Source of the DNA: Pseudomonas fontis
GTDB taxonomy: Bacteria; Pseudomonadota; Gammaproteobacteria; Pseudomonadales; Pseudomonadaceae
Direction of reading: 5' to 3'
Length of the DNA: 44,180 bases
Assembly (NCBI RefSeq): GCF_028656955.1
Contig: NZ_JAMDGY010000067.1
Span: 1-44,180, forward strand
Each line of letters begins with the position of its first letter. Within the stretch, counting starts at the first letter, position 1. The position numbers and the translations under genes were made by a program. Below are positions 16,367 to 26,060 of this stretch, piece after piece. The notes under the pieces are model-generated. The model ran no database searches, was not told where the DNA came from, and saw only the letters and a program-made list of their open reading frames with translations.

Positions 16367-18532
16367 GTGCCTGCTCTCCTTCGCTGCCTACCCCTGCTGT
16401 TGCTGCTCCTGTTCACCTCCCTCGGCCAGGCCCATGCGGCTGGCCTGCCGAGCCTGCTGGGCGGCAGCAAACCCCAGCCCGAAGCCACCGAGCCGCTCAG
16501 CCAGTCGCTGGACGAAGTCATCAAGAACCTGGAAAACGACCAGCAACGCGCCAAGCTTCTCGCCGACCTGAAAAAACTCCGCGACAGTACCAAGCAAGCC
16601 CAGCCCACCACCGAACAAGGCGTACTCGGCCTGATCGGCTCGACCCTCGGCGAGCTGGAAAAACAGTTCAGCGGTGAAGCCAGCCCGTTCGTGCGCTGGT
16701 CGCGAGAGCTGGAACTGGCGCAGATCGAGTTCAGCGCCCGCCTGCTGCCGGTGCAGGAGTGGCCAACCATCCTCTTCGGCTTCGCCGCGATCATCGCGCT
16801 GTGGAGCCTGCTGGCCTACGCGTTGAACTGGGTCAGCCACCAGGTGCGCCTGCGCTTCGGCCTGACGGAAGAACTGCCGCAACACCCCAACACCTGGGAC
16901 CTGGTGCGCTTCGCCCTGCGCAAGCTCGGGCCGTGGCTGGTGGCCCTGGTGATCACCGTGTACCTGAGCCTCGCCCTGCCCTCGTCGCTGGGCAAGTCGA
17001 TGGCCATGGTGCTGGCCTACGCGCTGGTAGTGGGCACCTGCTTCTCGGCCATCTGCGTGATCGCCTTTTCCCTGCTCGACGGCCCGCACCGCCATCGCGC
17101 CCTGTACATCCTGCGCCACCAGGCCTTCCACCCGCTGTGGCTGATCGGCAGTTTCGCCGCCTTCGGCGAGGCGATGAACGATCCGCGCATGTCCAGCGCG
17201 CTGGGCGATCACCTGGCCCATACCCTGGCGACCCTGGCGAACATCCTCGCGGCCATCTCCAGCGGGCTGTTCATCGTGCGTTTCCGCCGGCCCATCGCCC
17301 ACCTGATCCGCAACCAGCCACTGTCGCGACGCCTGACCCGCCGCGCTCTGAGCGACACCATCGAGATCCTCGGTACCTTCTGGTACCTGCCGGCGCTGGT
17401 GCTGGTGGGTATTTCGCTGGTGGCCACGTTCATTTCCGCCGGCGACACCAGCACGGCCTTGCGCCAGTCCCTGATGTGCACGGTGCTGGTAGTGATCTGC
17501 ATGGTGGTCAACGGCCTGGTCCGCCGCAACGCGACCAAGCCGCGCCGGGCCAACCGGCGCCAGGCAGTGTATGCCGAGCGCCTGCGCAGTTTCGGCTACA
17601 CCCTGGTGCACCTGATCATCTGGCTGGTGTTCATCGAGCTCGGGCTGCGCGTGTGGGGCCTGTCGATCATCGGCTTTGCCGAGGGCGACGGCCACGATGT
17701 TGCAGTGCGCCTGTTCGGCCTGGTCGGCACGCTGATCGGCGCCTGGCTGGTGTGGATCCTCGCCGACACCGCCGTGCACCACGCCCTCACCCGCTCACGC
17801 AAAGGCCTGGCCAACGCCCGCGAGCAAACCATGATGCCGCTGATCCGCAACGTGCTGTTCGTGACCATCTTCATCATTGCGGTGATCGTCGCCCTGGCCA
17901 ACATGGGCATGAACGTCACCCCGCTGCTGGCCGGTGCCGGCGTGATCGGCCTGGCCATCGGCTTTGGTGCCCAATCGCTGGTTGCCGACCTGATCACCGG
18001 CCTGTTCATCATCATCGAGGACTCGCTGGCCATCGACGACTACGTCGACGTCGGCGGCCACCTGGGCACGGTCGAAGGCCTGACCATCCGCACCGTGCGC
18101 CTGCGCGATATCGACGGGATCGTCCACACCATCCCGTTCAGCGAGATCAAGAGCATCAAGAACTACTCGCGTGAGTTCGGCTACGCGATCTTCCGTATCG
18201 CCATCCCGTACAACATGAACATCGACCAGGCGATTGCGCTGGTGCGCGATGTCGGGCAGAAGATGCGCAACGACCCGCTGCAACGCCGCAACATCTGGTC
18301 GCCGCTGGAGTTTCAGGGCGTGGAGAGTTTCGAGTCGGGCTCGGCGGTGCTGCGTGCGCGCTTCAAGACCGCGCCGATCAAGCAGTGGGAAGTGTCGCGG
18401 GCGTTCAACCTGGCGCTCAAGCGCCAGCTCGACGAAGCCGGCCTGGACCTGGCCACCCCGCGCCTGTCGGTGCAGGTGGTCACCGCCGGTGGCGGTGCTA
18501 GCGAAGACGCGCAGGCCAAAGGCAAGGCTTAA
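16367..18532 (+). CDS. YbiO-like mechanosensitive ion channel (MscS family)
   Basis: This protein of about 721 residues has a signal peptide (residues 1-25, AHA cut), a periplasmic region of about 110 residues, then some eight to eleven membrane segments and a C-terminal MscS pore and cytoplasmic domain (about residues 500-710). The pore helix signature is GVIGLAIGFGAQSLVADLITG, and the beta-domain has DYVDVGGHLGTVEGLTIRTV. Length and layout match E. coli YbiO, a moderate-conductance channel that opens under hypo-osmotic shock. I prefer the GTG at 16367, which begins the signal peptide directly; a TTG at 16346 is the alternative. The stop overlaps that of the GntR gene. Confidence 0.88.
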   Translation: MPALLRCLPLLLLLLFTSLGQAHAAGLPSLLGGSKPQPEATEPLSQSLDEVIKNLENDQQRAKLLADLKKLRDSTKQAQPTTEQGVLGLIGSTLGELEKQFSGEASPFVRWSRELELAQIEFSARLLPVQEWPTILFGFAAIIALWSLLAYALNWVSHQVRLRFGLTEELPQHPNTWDLVRFALRKLGPWLVALVITVYLSLALPSSLGKSMAMVLAYALVVGTCFSAICVIAFSLLDGPHRHRALYILRHQAFHPLWLIGSFAAFGEAMNDPRMSSALGDHLAHTLATLANILAAISSGLFIVRFRRPIAHLIRNQPLSRRLTRRALSDTIEILGTFWYLPALVLVGISLVATFISAGDTSTALRQSLMCTVLVVICMVVNGLVRRNATKPRRANRRQAVYAERLRSFGYTLVHLIIWLVFIELGLRVWGLSIIGFAEGDGHDVAVRLFGLVGTLIGAWLVWILADTAVHHALTRSRKGLANAREQTMMPLIRNVLFVTIFIIAVIVALANMGMNVTPLLAGAGVIGLAIGFGAQSLVADLITGLFIIIEDSLAIDDYVDVGGHLGTVEGLTIRTVRLRDIDGIVHTIPFSEIKSIKNYSREFGYAIFRIAIPYNMNIDQAIALVRDVGQKMRNDPLQRRNIWSPLEFQGVESFESGSAVLRARFKTAPIKQWEVSRAFNLALKRQLDEAGLDLATPRLSVQVVTAGGGASEDAQAKGKA

Positions 18533-19242
18533 CCGGCATCGGCGCGGATGCGAATGGCATCGTGCCGCCAGTATTCCAAATCACAGTCGATCAGCCGCCC
18601 GTGCTGGTCGCTGTTGACCCGGGTGATGTGCAAACCCGGGCTCCCGGTCGACACCTTCAGCGCCGTGGCGGCCGCCAGCGGTAGCGCGGTGGGCAGGATC
18701 TCGAAGCACACCCGGCCGTAATCAATTGCGTAGTGCTGCGCGTAGATCTCGGTCAGCGACTGGCCCAGGTCGTGCTGCAGAATGCCGGGGAAATACTCCG
18801 GGTTCAGGTAATGCTCGGCATACAGCACCGCCCGCCCGTCAATGCGCCGCAACCGGCATACCTGGATCACGCTGGACAACGCTGGCAGTTGCAGGCGCGC
18901 GCAGATCGTCGCGGCTGCTGGCTGCAAGCGCGCCGAGAGCAACTCGGTGCTCGGCACCCGCCCTTGATCGCGAACCATGGCGTGGAAGTGGCTACGCTCG
19001 ATCAGGTCATAGGTCAGGCGTTCGGGGGCGACAAACCAGCCACGGCGCTCCTCGCGGTAAATCAGCCCACGCGCCTCCAGTTGCACCAGCGCCTCACGCA
19101 AGGTGATGCGCGTGGTGTCGAACACTTCGCTGAGCTTGCGCTCGGCCGGCAGCTTGCAGCCGGGGGCCAGCAGGCCATGTTCGATCTGTTCCTGCAGGGC
19201 ATGGCAGATAGCTGTTACTGCACGCGGTGGCAGTGGACGCAT
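18529..19242 (-). CDS. GntR/HutC-family transcriptional regulator (HTH + UTRA)
   Basis: This 237-residue regulator has an N-terminal winged helix (residues 5-70, with KLPAERKLSEVFDTTRITLRE as recognition region) and a C-terminal UTRA ligand-binding domain (about 90-232). UTRA regulators sense small metabolites, often sugars, amino acids or phosphonates. It is divergent from the ABC/phosphodiesterase operon and most likely its repressor; a perfect palindrome TGGACTAGTCCA lies 16 bases before its start. The ATG at 19242 is preferred to a TTG one codon earlier. It is tail to tail with the channel gene, sharing TTAA. Confidence 0.9.
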   Translation of the reverse strand: MRPLPPRAVTAICHALQEQIEHGLLAPGCKLPAERKLSEVFDTTRITLREALVQLEARGLIYREERRGWFVAPERLTYDLIERSHFHAMVRDQGRVPSTELLSARLQPAAATICARLQLPALSSVIQVCRLRRIDGRAVLYAEHYLNPEYFPGILQHDLGQSLTEIYAQHYAIDYGRVCFEILPTALPLAAATALKVSTGSPGLHITRVNSDQHGRLIDCDLEYWRHDAIRIRADAG

Positions 19243-19257
19243 CAAAGGTTACCTATC

Positions 19258-19269
19258 TGGACTAGTCCA
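19258..19269. promoter_or_regulatory. Operator candidate 1 (perfect palindrome)
   Basis: TGGACTAGTCCA, extendable to CTGGACTAGTCCAG (19257-19270). The TGG-N6-CCA layout matches operators known for UTRA regulators such as DasR and PhnF (TGGTCTAGACCA-like). It lies 16 bases upstream of the regulator's start, a good place for autorepression. Confidence 0.65.
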
Positions 19270-19426
19270 GCCTCAAACGTGGGCCAAAATGGCGCATCGA
19301 CGAGCCGCTGGTGATGGCTGCAAGCCTAGGCAATGCAGATGAACGATAGATGACAGCGGCTGCCACGGCTCAGTGAAAAACCCTGCAAAGACGCGGCCAA
19401 GGGCTTGCGGATCAAGCACTTGAAAC

Positions 19427-19438
19427 TGGTCTACGCTG
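19427..19438. promoter_or_regulatory. Operator candidate 2 (half site)
   Basis: TGGTCTACGCTG keeps the full left half TGGTCTA of the UTRA-type operator, with a diverged right half (8 of 12 matches to TGGTCTAGACCA). Confidence 0.35.
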
Positions 19439-19524
19439 TATTTCCAAGGCCAGCGCACGAGCCCGGCGAACCCCCTCAGACATCAAATTGTCATGCAACA
19501 CGCCTACCTTGGCTCAGGTATTGC

Positions 19525-19536
19525 TGACCTAGACCA
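19525..19536. promoter_or_regulatory. Operator candidate 3
   Basis: TGACCTAGACCA matches TGGTCTAGACCA at 10 of 12 positions. It lies 65 bases before the start of the binding-protein gene, where it could control the operon promoter. Confidence 0.55.
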
Positions 19537-19600
19537 ACCGAATCGCAACGACGTTCTACCCCTTCAGCGTTTTGCAAGGCACCCCATTAAGGAGCTTCGG

Positions 19601-20665
19601 ATGAAACAGCTTTTCCTGGCCTCACTGTTAGGCACCAGCATCGCCCTGTGTACCTCAGCCATGGCCGCCGGCCCTGACCTCAAGGCCCTTGAAGACGCCG
19701 CGCGCAAAGAAGGCGCAGTGAACAGCGTCGGCATGCCCGACGCCTGGGCCAACTGGAAAGGCACCTGGGAAGACCTGGCCAAACAGTACGGCCTCAAGCA
19801 CATGGACACCGACATGAGTTCGGCCCAGGAAGTGGCCAAGTTCGACGCCGAGAAAGACAACGCCAGTGCCGATATCGGTGACGTTGGCGCCGCGTTCGGG
19901 CCGATTGCTACCGCCAAGGGCGTGACCCAGCCGTACAAGCCAAGCACCTGGGACCAGGTCCCGGAGTGGGCCAAGGACAAGGACGGCCACTGGGCGCTGG
20001 CCTATACCGGCACCATCGCTTTCATCATCAACAAGCAGTTGGTCAAGGAAGGCGACATCCCCAAAAGCTGGAAGGACCTGGAGACGGGCAAGTACAAGGT
20101 CGCCATTGGTGACGTGAGCACTGCGGCCCAGGCGGCCAACGGCGTGCTGGCGGCGGCCATCGCTCGTGGCGGTGACGAGAAGAACATCGAACCGGGCCTG
20201 CAACTGTTCACCAAGCTGGCCCAGCAGAAGCGCCTGTCGCTGGCCAACCCGACCATCCAGACCCTGGAAAAAGGCGAAGTGGAAGTCGGCGTGGTCTGGG
20301 ACTTCAACGGCCTGAGCTACCGCGAGCAGATCGACCCCAAGCGCTTTGAAGTGCTGATCCCCTCGGACGGTTCGGTGATCTCCGGCTACACCACCATCAT
20401 CAACAAGTACGCCAAGCACCCGAACGCGGCCAAGCTGACCCGCGAGTACATCTTCAGTGATGCCGGGCAGACCAACCTGGCCCGTGGCAATGCCCGGCCG
20501 ATTCGTGCCGAGCACCTGACGCTGCCGGCGGATGTGCAGGCCAAGTTGCTGCCTAACGAGCAGTACAAGAGCGTCAAGCCGATCAAGGATCCGGCGGCTT
20601 GGGAGAAAACCTCCAAGGCCCTGCCGCAGAAGTGGAACGAGCAGGTGATCATCGAAATGAATTGA
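19601..20665 (+). CDS. ABC transporter substrate-binding protein (putative organophosphate importer)
   Basis: This 354-residue exported binding protein has a signal peptide (residues 1-22, AMA cut before AGPDL). It belongs to the Fe3+/putrescine/2-aminoethylphosphonate type of periplasmic binding proteins, seen in LEDAARKEGAVNSVGMPDAW near the mature N-terminus and VVWDFNGLSYREQ in the second lobe. The ligand is unknown. Downstream genes for a phosphodiesterase and a HAD phosphatase suggest a phosphorus ester. AAGGAG stands seven bases before the ATG at 19601; an earlier in-frame start at 19493 lacks a ribosome site and would bury the signal peptide. Confidence 0.88.
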   Translation: MKQLFLASLLGTSIALCTSAMAAGPDLKALEDAARKEGAVNSVGMPDAWANWKGTWEDLAKQYGLKHMDTDMSSAQEVAKFDAEKDNASADIGDVGAAFGPIATAKGVTQPYKPSTWDQVPEWAKDKDGHWALAYTGTIAFIINKQLVKEGDIPKSWKDLETGKYKVAIGDVSTAAQAANGVLAAAIARGGDEKNIEPGLQLFTKLAQQKRLSLANPTIQTLEKGEVEVGVVWDFNGLSYREQIDPKRFEVLIPSDGSVISGYTTIINKYAKHPNAAKLTREYIFSDAGQTNLARGNARPIRAEHLTLPADVQAKLLPNEQYKSVKPIKDPAAWEKTSKALPQKWNEQVIIEMN

Positions 20666-20701
20666 TCGCTTGAGGGGCTGACTTGCAATCGGTTGGCCCC
20701 A

Positions 20702-20776
20702 ATCGCTGGCAAGGCCAGCTCCCACAGGGGTGTGCTGCGCGGCATATCCCTGTGAGAGCCGGCCTTGCCGGCGATG
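20702..20776. repeat. REP pair inside the ABC operon
   Basis: ATCGCTGGCAAGGCCAGC plus TCCCACAG at 20702-20727, and the inverse GAGAGCCGGCCTTGCCGGC at 20754-20772, lie between the binding-protein gene and the phosphodiesterase gene. Such a hairpin could stabilise the upstream mRNA and give more binding protein than downstream products. Confidence 0.88.
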
Positions 20777-20802
20777 CGGCCTGCGCTTAATCCGGAGAAT
20801 CC

Positions 20803-21609
20803 ATGAACCACAACGTCATCCTGGTCCTGCTCGACGGCCTCAACTACCAGGTCGCCCATCACGCCATGGGCCACCTGCACGCCTACGTCGAAGCCGACCG
20901 CGCCGCGCTGTACCGCCTGGAATGCGAACTGCCGGCTCTGTCGCGCCCGCTGTACGAATGCATCCTCACCGGCGTCACCCCGATCAACAGCGGCATCGTG
21001 CACAACAACGTGTCACGCCTGTCCAGCGAACGCAGCATCTTCCACTACGCCCGCGATGCCGGCCTGAACACTGCCGCTGCGGCCTACCATTGGGTCAGCG
21101 AGCTGTACAACCGCTCGCCGTTCGATGCGGTACGTGACCGCCACACCAACGCGCCAAAGCTGCCAATCCAGCACGGCCTGTTCTACTACGCCGATCACTA
21201 CCCCGATTCGCACCTGTTTGCCGATGCCGAATACCTGCGCCGCCACTACGCGCCAAATTTCCTCCTGGTGCACCCGATGAACATCGACGACGCCGGGCAC
21301 AAGCATGGCCTGGACAGCAGCCAATACCGCAACAGCGCACGCAGCGCCGACATCCAGCTGGCCGACTACCTGCGTGGCTGGCTCGACAGCGGCTACCAGG
21401 TACTGGTCACCGCCGACCACGGCATGAACAACGACCGCTCACACAACGGCCTGCTCCCGGAAGAGCGTGAAGTGCCGCTGTTCGTCTTCGGCGATGCCTT
21501 CAGCCTCGACCCCGCCGCCAAACCCTTGCAGACCGAGCTGTGCGGCACGATCTGCGAGCTGCTCGGCGTACCCCACGACAAACCGGTATGCCGGGAGCTG
21601 CTCACGTGA
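20803..21609 (+). CDS. Type I phosphodiesterase / nucleotide pyrophosphatase-like enzyme
   Basis: This 268-residue protein of the alkaline-phosphatase superfamily has no signal peptide and is therefore likely cytoplasmic. The two-metal site of the phosphodiesterase/NPP type can be traced: Asp11 (LLDGLN), nucleophile position Ser47 (PALSRP, where most relatives have Thr), Asp162 and His166 (NIDDAGHKHG), Asp205-His206 (TADHGMNND) and His214 (SHNG). It should split a phosphodiester, pyrophosphate or phosphonate. It lies between the binding protein and the permease genes, and its stop overlaps the next start (GTGA). CCGGAG precedes the ATG. Confidence 0.85.
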   Translation: MNHNVILVLLDGLNYQVAHHAMGHLHAYVEADRAALYRLECELPALSRPLYECILTGVTPINSGIVHNNVSRLSSERSIFHYARDAGLNTAAAAYHWVSELYNRSPFDAVRDRHTNAPKLPIQHGLFYYADHYPDSHLFADAEYLRRHYAPNFLLVHPMNIDDAGHKHGLDSSQYRNSARSADIQLADYLRGWLDSGYQVLVTADHGMNNDRSHNGLLPEEREVPLFVFGDAFSLDPAAKPLQTELCGTICELLGVPHDKPVCRELLT

Positions 21610-22448
21610 ACTCGACCCTACGCGGCAAATGGCTGGCGCTGCTGTGCCTGCTGCCCTTCGCAGTGTTCTTCATCATCTTCCAGATCGCCCCGCTGGCCTG
21701 GGTGGCCATCCACAGCCTGCAAGCCGAAAGCGGCTGGGGCCTGGACAACTTCACCAAGGTGTTCTCCTCCAGGTTCTATCGCCAGGCGATCCAGTTCAGC
21801 CTGGAAATCAGCTTCTGGTCGAGCGTGTTCGGCATCCTCATCGCGGTGCTCGGCGCCTATTCGCTGCGCCGGGTCGACTCCAAGCTGCGCGACTTCGTCA
21901 ACGCCTTCGCCAACATGACCAGCAACTTCTCCGGCGTGCCGCTGGCGTTTGCCTTCATCATCCTGCTGGGCTTCAACGGCGCGCTGACCATGCTGCTGAA
22001 GCAGGCCGGGATCATCGAGGACTTCAACCTCTACTCCAAGACCGGCCTGATCATCCTCTACACCTACTTCCAGATTCCGCTGGGGGTGTTGCTGCTCTAC
22101 CCGGCCTTCGACGCCTTGCGTGAAGACTGGCGCGAATCCGCCGCGCTGCTGGGCGCCGATGCCTGGCAGTACTGGCGGCATATCGGCCTGCCGGTGCTGA
22201 CCCCGGCGTTGCTCGGGACTTTCGTGATTCTCCTGGCCAACGCCCTGGGCGCCTATGCCACGGTGTATGCGCTGACCACCGGCAACTTCAACGTGCTGCC
22301 GATCCGCATTGCCGCGCTGGTGGCCGGCGATATCTCGCTGGACCCGAACCTGGCCAGCGCCCTGGCGATCATCCTGGTCGGGCTGATGACCCTGGTTACC
22401 GTGGTCCACCAATGGCTATTGAAGCGGAGCTACCATGTCGCGCGCTGA
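21606..22448 (+). CDS. ABC transporter permease 1
   Basis: This 280-residue inner-membrane protein has about six segments. The binding-protein-dependent transport motif is around EDWRESAALLGADAWQYWRHIGLPVL (about residues 175-200), the EAA loop that contacts the ATPase. The start is GTG at 21606, overlapping the phosphodiesterase stop; an in-frame ATG at 21540 would lie inside the upstream gene and add residues unlike a permease. It pairs with permease 2. Confidence 0.9.
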   Translation: MNSTLRGKWLALLCLLPFAVFFIIFQIAPLAWVAIHSLQAESGWGLDNFTKVFSSRFYRQAIQFSLEISFWSSVFGILIAVLGAYSLRRVDSKLRDFVNAFANMTSNFSGVPLAFAFIILLGFNGALTMLLKQAGIIEDFNLYSKTGLIILYTYFQIPLGVLLLYPAFDALREDWRESAALLGADAWQYWRHIGLPVLTPALLGTFVILLANALGAYATVYALTTGNFNVLPIRIAALVAGDISLDPNLASALAIILVGLMTLVTVVHQWLLKRSYHVAR

Positions 22449-23232
22449 ACCTGGCTCTGCCAACCTGTACCACCGGGTGGTGGTGTATGTGCTGTTCCTG
22501 ATCCTGCTGCTGCCACTGGCCGGTACGCTGCTGTACTCGCTGGCCACCAGTTGGTCGGCCAGCTTGCTACCCAGCGGGCTGACCTTCAAATGGTACGTGG
22601 CACTGTGGAGCGACCCGCGCTTCCTGGCCGCCTTCGGCCAGTCGCTGCTGGTGTGCGTCGGGGCGCTGCTGCTGTCGGTGCTGCTGATCCTGCCGCTGTT
22701 GTTCGTGGTGCACTACCACTTCCCGCGCCTTGATGCGCTGATGAACATCCTCATCCTGCTGCCCTTCGCCGTGCCGCCGGTGGTGTCGTCGGTGGGCCTG
22801 TTGCAGCTGTATGGCTCGGGGCCGATGGCGATGGTCGGCACGCCGTGGATTCTGATCGGCTGCTACTTCACCGTGGCCCTGCCGTTCATGTACCGGGCGA
22901 TCACCAACAACCTGCAAGCGATCAACCTGCGCGACCTGATGGACGCCGCCCAACTGCTCGGTGCCAACACCTGGCAGGCGGCGTTCCTGGTGGTGCTGCC
23001 GAACCTGCGCAAGGGCCTGATGGTGGCGCTGCTGCTGTCGTTCTCGTTCCTGTTTGGCGAGTTCGTGTTCGCCAACCTGCTGGTCGGCACCCGCTACGAA
23101 ACCCTGCAGGTGTACCTGAACAACATGCGCAACAGCAGCGGGCACTTCAACAGCGCGCTGGTGATTTCCTATTTCCTCTTCGTGCTGGTGCTGACCTGGG
23201 CAGCCAACCGCCTGAACAAGGACAAGACCTGA
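22435..23232 (+). CDS. ABC transporter permease 2
   Basis: This 265-residue permease has six membrane segments and an EAA loop at LRDLMDAAQLLGANTWQAAFLVVLPNL (about residues 165-190; cited as landmark). The start overlaps the end of permease 1 by 14 bases, giving translational coupling. It is of the type found in spermidine/putrescine and iron/phosphonate importers. Confidence 0.9.
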   Translation: MSRAEPGSANLYHRVVVYVLFLILLLPLAGTLLYSLATSWSASLLPSGLTFKWYVALWSDPRFLAAFGQSLLVCVGALLLSVLLILPLLFVVHYHFPRLDALMNILILLPFAVPPVVSSVGLLQLYGSGPMAMVGTPWILIGCYFTVALPFMYRAITNNLQAINLRDLMDAAQLLGANTWQAAFLVVLPNLRKGLMVALLLSFSFLFGEFVFANLLVGTRYETLQVYLNNMRNSSGHFNSALVISYFLFVLVLTWAANRLNKDKT

Positions 23233-23233
23233 T

Positions 23234-24223
<990 letters not shown>

Positions 24224-24247
24224 GGGTTGCACAGGAGTTTTGTTGAA

Positions 24248-24898
24248 ATGGCTTTAGCGATATTCGATCTGGACGAAACCCTGATCCACGGTGACTGCGC
24301 CTCGCTCTGGAGCGAGCAGATGGTGCACCTGGGTTGGGTGGACGCGACGTTCCTGCGCAAAGACAAGGAATTGATGGACGCCTATGCCCAAGGGAAACTG
24401 GCCATGGAGGACTACATGGCCTTCAGCCTCGAGCCGTTGATCGGGCGTACACCTGAAGAGGTCGAGCACCTTGTCGGGCCTTGGGTGGAAGATTTCATCG
24501 AGCCGATCATCTTCAGTGAAGCCACGCGTACCATCGCCATGCACCGCAAGGCGGGGGACCGGATTCTGGTGATCTCGGCATCCGGCACCCACCTGGTCGG
24601 GCCGATTGCCGAGCGCCTGGGCATCGAGGAGATTCTGGCGATTGAGCTGGACGTCCAGCACGGGGTGTACAGCGGCAAGACCACCGGCGTGCTGACCTAC
24701 CGCGAAGGCAAGATCACCCGGCTGCTGGAGTGGCTGGACCAGGAGGAAGAGAACCTCGAGGGGGCGCATTTCTATTCGGACTCACGCAACGATCTGCCGT
24801 TGCTGTCGAAGGTGGATCACCCGCATGTGGTGAACCCGGATGCGGTGTTGCGGGCGCATGCTGAACAGCAGGGCTGGCCGATCTTGAGCTGGAGCTGA
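24248..24898 (+). CDS. HAD-superfamily IB hydrolase
   Basis: This 216-residue HAD phosphatase of the IB class (phosphoserine-phosphatase-like) has motif I FDLDETL (Asp7, Asp9), motif II VISASGTH, a motif III lysine near GKITR and motif IV SDSRNDLPLL. It should remove phosphate from a small molecule in the cytoplasm. It starts 24 bases after the ATPase gene, with CAGGAG as ribosome site, so it is probably the last gene of the operon and could act on the product of the phosphodiesterase. Family members are also found outside such operons, so this link is inference. Confidence 0.85.
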   Translation: MALAIFDLDETLIHGDCASLWSEQMVHLGWVDATFLRKDKELMDAYAQGKLAMEDYMAFSLEPLIGRTPEEVEHLVGPWVEDFIEPIIFSEATRTIAMHRKAGDRILVISASGTHLVGPIAERLGIEEILAIELDVQHGVYSGKTTGVLTYREGKITRLLEWLDQEEENLEGAHFYSDSRNDLPLLSKVDHPHVVNPDAVLRAHAEQQGWPILSWS

Positions 24899-24922
24899 GG
24901 TTTTCAGGGCCGCTTTGCGGCC

Positions 24923-24979
24923 CATCGCTGGCAAGGCCAGCTCCCACAACACCTGTGGGAGCCGGCATTGCCGGCGATA
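24923..24979. repeat. REP pair (tight inverted)
   Basis: CATCGCTGGCAAGGCCAGC-TCCCACA and its inverse GTGGGAGCCGGCATTGCC are separated by only about five bases, giving a strong hairpin between the convergent HAD and quinone oxidoreductase genes. Confidence 0.88.
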
Positions 24980-24992
24980 GGGCCCTCAAGCC

Positions 24993-25955
24993 CTACACCA
25001 GGCTCTCGTCAATCACCAGCACCAGCTTGCCCGACACCTGATTGCCCGCCAGCTCGGCAAATGCCGCCTCGGCATCCTTCACCGGGTAACTGCGCACCAG
25101 CTGCGCCTGCAACCGCCCTTCGGCGAACAACGGCCACACCTGCTGGCCCAGGTCGCTCAACAAGTCCGCCTTGAACTGATCATCGCGGTTGCGCAACGTC
25201 GAGCCGGTGACCTGAATGCGCTTGGCCAGCAACTGCGCCAGGTCGATATCCGCCTTGCGCCCGCCCATCAAGCCGATGATCACCCAGCGACCATCACGCG
25301 CCAGCACCTTCACGTTCAGCGCCGCGTAATTGCCACCCACCGGGTCGAGAATCACATCGAACGGGGCAAAATCGCTCAGGCTTTCCAGGTCGTCACCGCG
25401 CACCACGCCACCGCTGGCACCCAGGCCCTGGCAGTAGGCCAGACGCTCGGCCGAACCGACACTCACCCAGCACGGGCTGCCGAACGCCTTGCACAGCTGG
25501 ATCGCCGCCGAGCCGACGCCGCTGGCGCCCGCATGCAACAAGACCTTCTCGCCCGGCTTCAGGCCGCCCAGCTGGAACAGGTTCAACCACGCCGTGGCAT
25601 ACACCTCGGGGATCGCCGCCGCCTCGTGCAGGCTCAGGCCCTCGGGCACCGGCAGGACATGACGGGAATCGACCACCACTTCCTCGGCCATGCCGCCACC
25701 CGCCAGCAAGGCACAGACCCGATCACCGACCTGCCAGGCCGAACCCGGCCCGACTTCGCTGATCACCCCGGCACATTCCAGCCCCAGGTACTCGCTGGCA
25801 CCCGGCGGCGGCGGATACAGACCGCCACGTTGCAACAGGTCGGCACGATTGAGCCCCGCCGCGGCGACGCGAATTCGTACTTGACCTACATCGCAAGTTG
25901 GACTTGTCGCCTCAACCCACTCCACATGTCCCTCAACGCCTTGCAATGCCTTCAC
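24993..25955 (-). CDS. NAD(P)H-quinone oxidoreductase, PIG3/QOR type
   Basis: This 320-residue zinc-free medium-chain dehydrogenase has the family N-terminus MKALQG, the AAGLNRADLLQRGGLYPPPPGASEYLG region (landmark of the PIG3 group, about residues 32-58), the cofactor loop GASGVGSAAIQL and GLMGGRKAD. It should reduce quinones with NADPH as a one-electron or detoxifying enzyme. The start is GTG at 25955, with GGAGG four bases upstream. It is divergent from prc. Confidence 0.9.
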   Translation of the reverse strand: MKALQGVEGHVEWVEATSPTCDVGQVRIRVAAAGLNRADLLQRGGLYPPPPGASEYLGLECAGVISEVGPGSAWQVGDRVCALLAGGGMAEEVVVDSRHVLPVPEGLSLHEAAAIPEVYATAWLNLFQLGGLKPGEKVLLHAGASGVGSAAIQLCKAFGSPCWVSVGSAERLAYCQGLGASGGVVRGDDLESLSDFAPFDVILDPVGGNYAALNVKVLARDGRWVIIGLMGGRKADIDLAQLLAKRIQVTGSTLRNRDDQFKADLLSDLGQQVWPLFAEGRLQAQLVRSYPVKDAEAAFAELAGNQVSGKLVLVIDESLV

Positions 25956-25982
25956 AGTGCCTCCATAGTTGAGTCATGACTG

Positions 25983-26010
25983 AGCCTGGAGCTGTAGCTT
26001 CAGGCTTTTT
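25983..26010 (+). terminator. Terminator-like hairpin upstream of prc
   Basis: AGCCTGGAGCT and AGCTTCAGGCT form an 11-pair stem (one G-T pair) closed by GT, followed by TTTTT on the plus strand. It lies about 50 bases before prc, in the same direction. It may end plus-strand transcription running antisense through the quinone oxidoreductase gene, or act as a leader attenuator of prc. Confidence 0.55.
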
Positions 26011-26060
26011 GCATTATGCGTCCGGCTCCATGGAACCGGCGAATCCAAAGACGGCCTAAT

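Larger units (their letters stand above)
19243..19600. other. Control region between GntR regulator and ABC operon
   Basis: This 358-base non-coding region holds three operator-like sites (given separately) and the AAGGAG ribosome site at 19588-19593. It is richer in A+T around 19480-19500 than the neighbouring genes. I could not place a convincing -35/-10 pair. Confidence 0.6.

Noticed and set aside
16759..18174. Second long plus-strand frame (471 codons) inside the channel gene
   Set aside because: Overlaps the whole core of the MscS-family gene in another frame; Pro/Arg/Gly/His-rich and without ribosome site.
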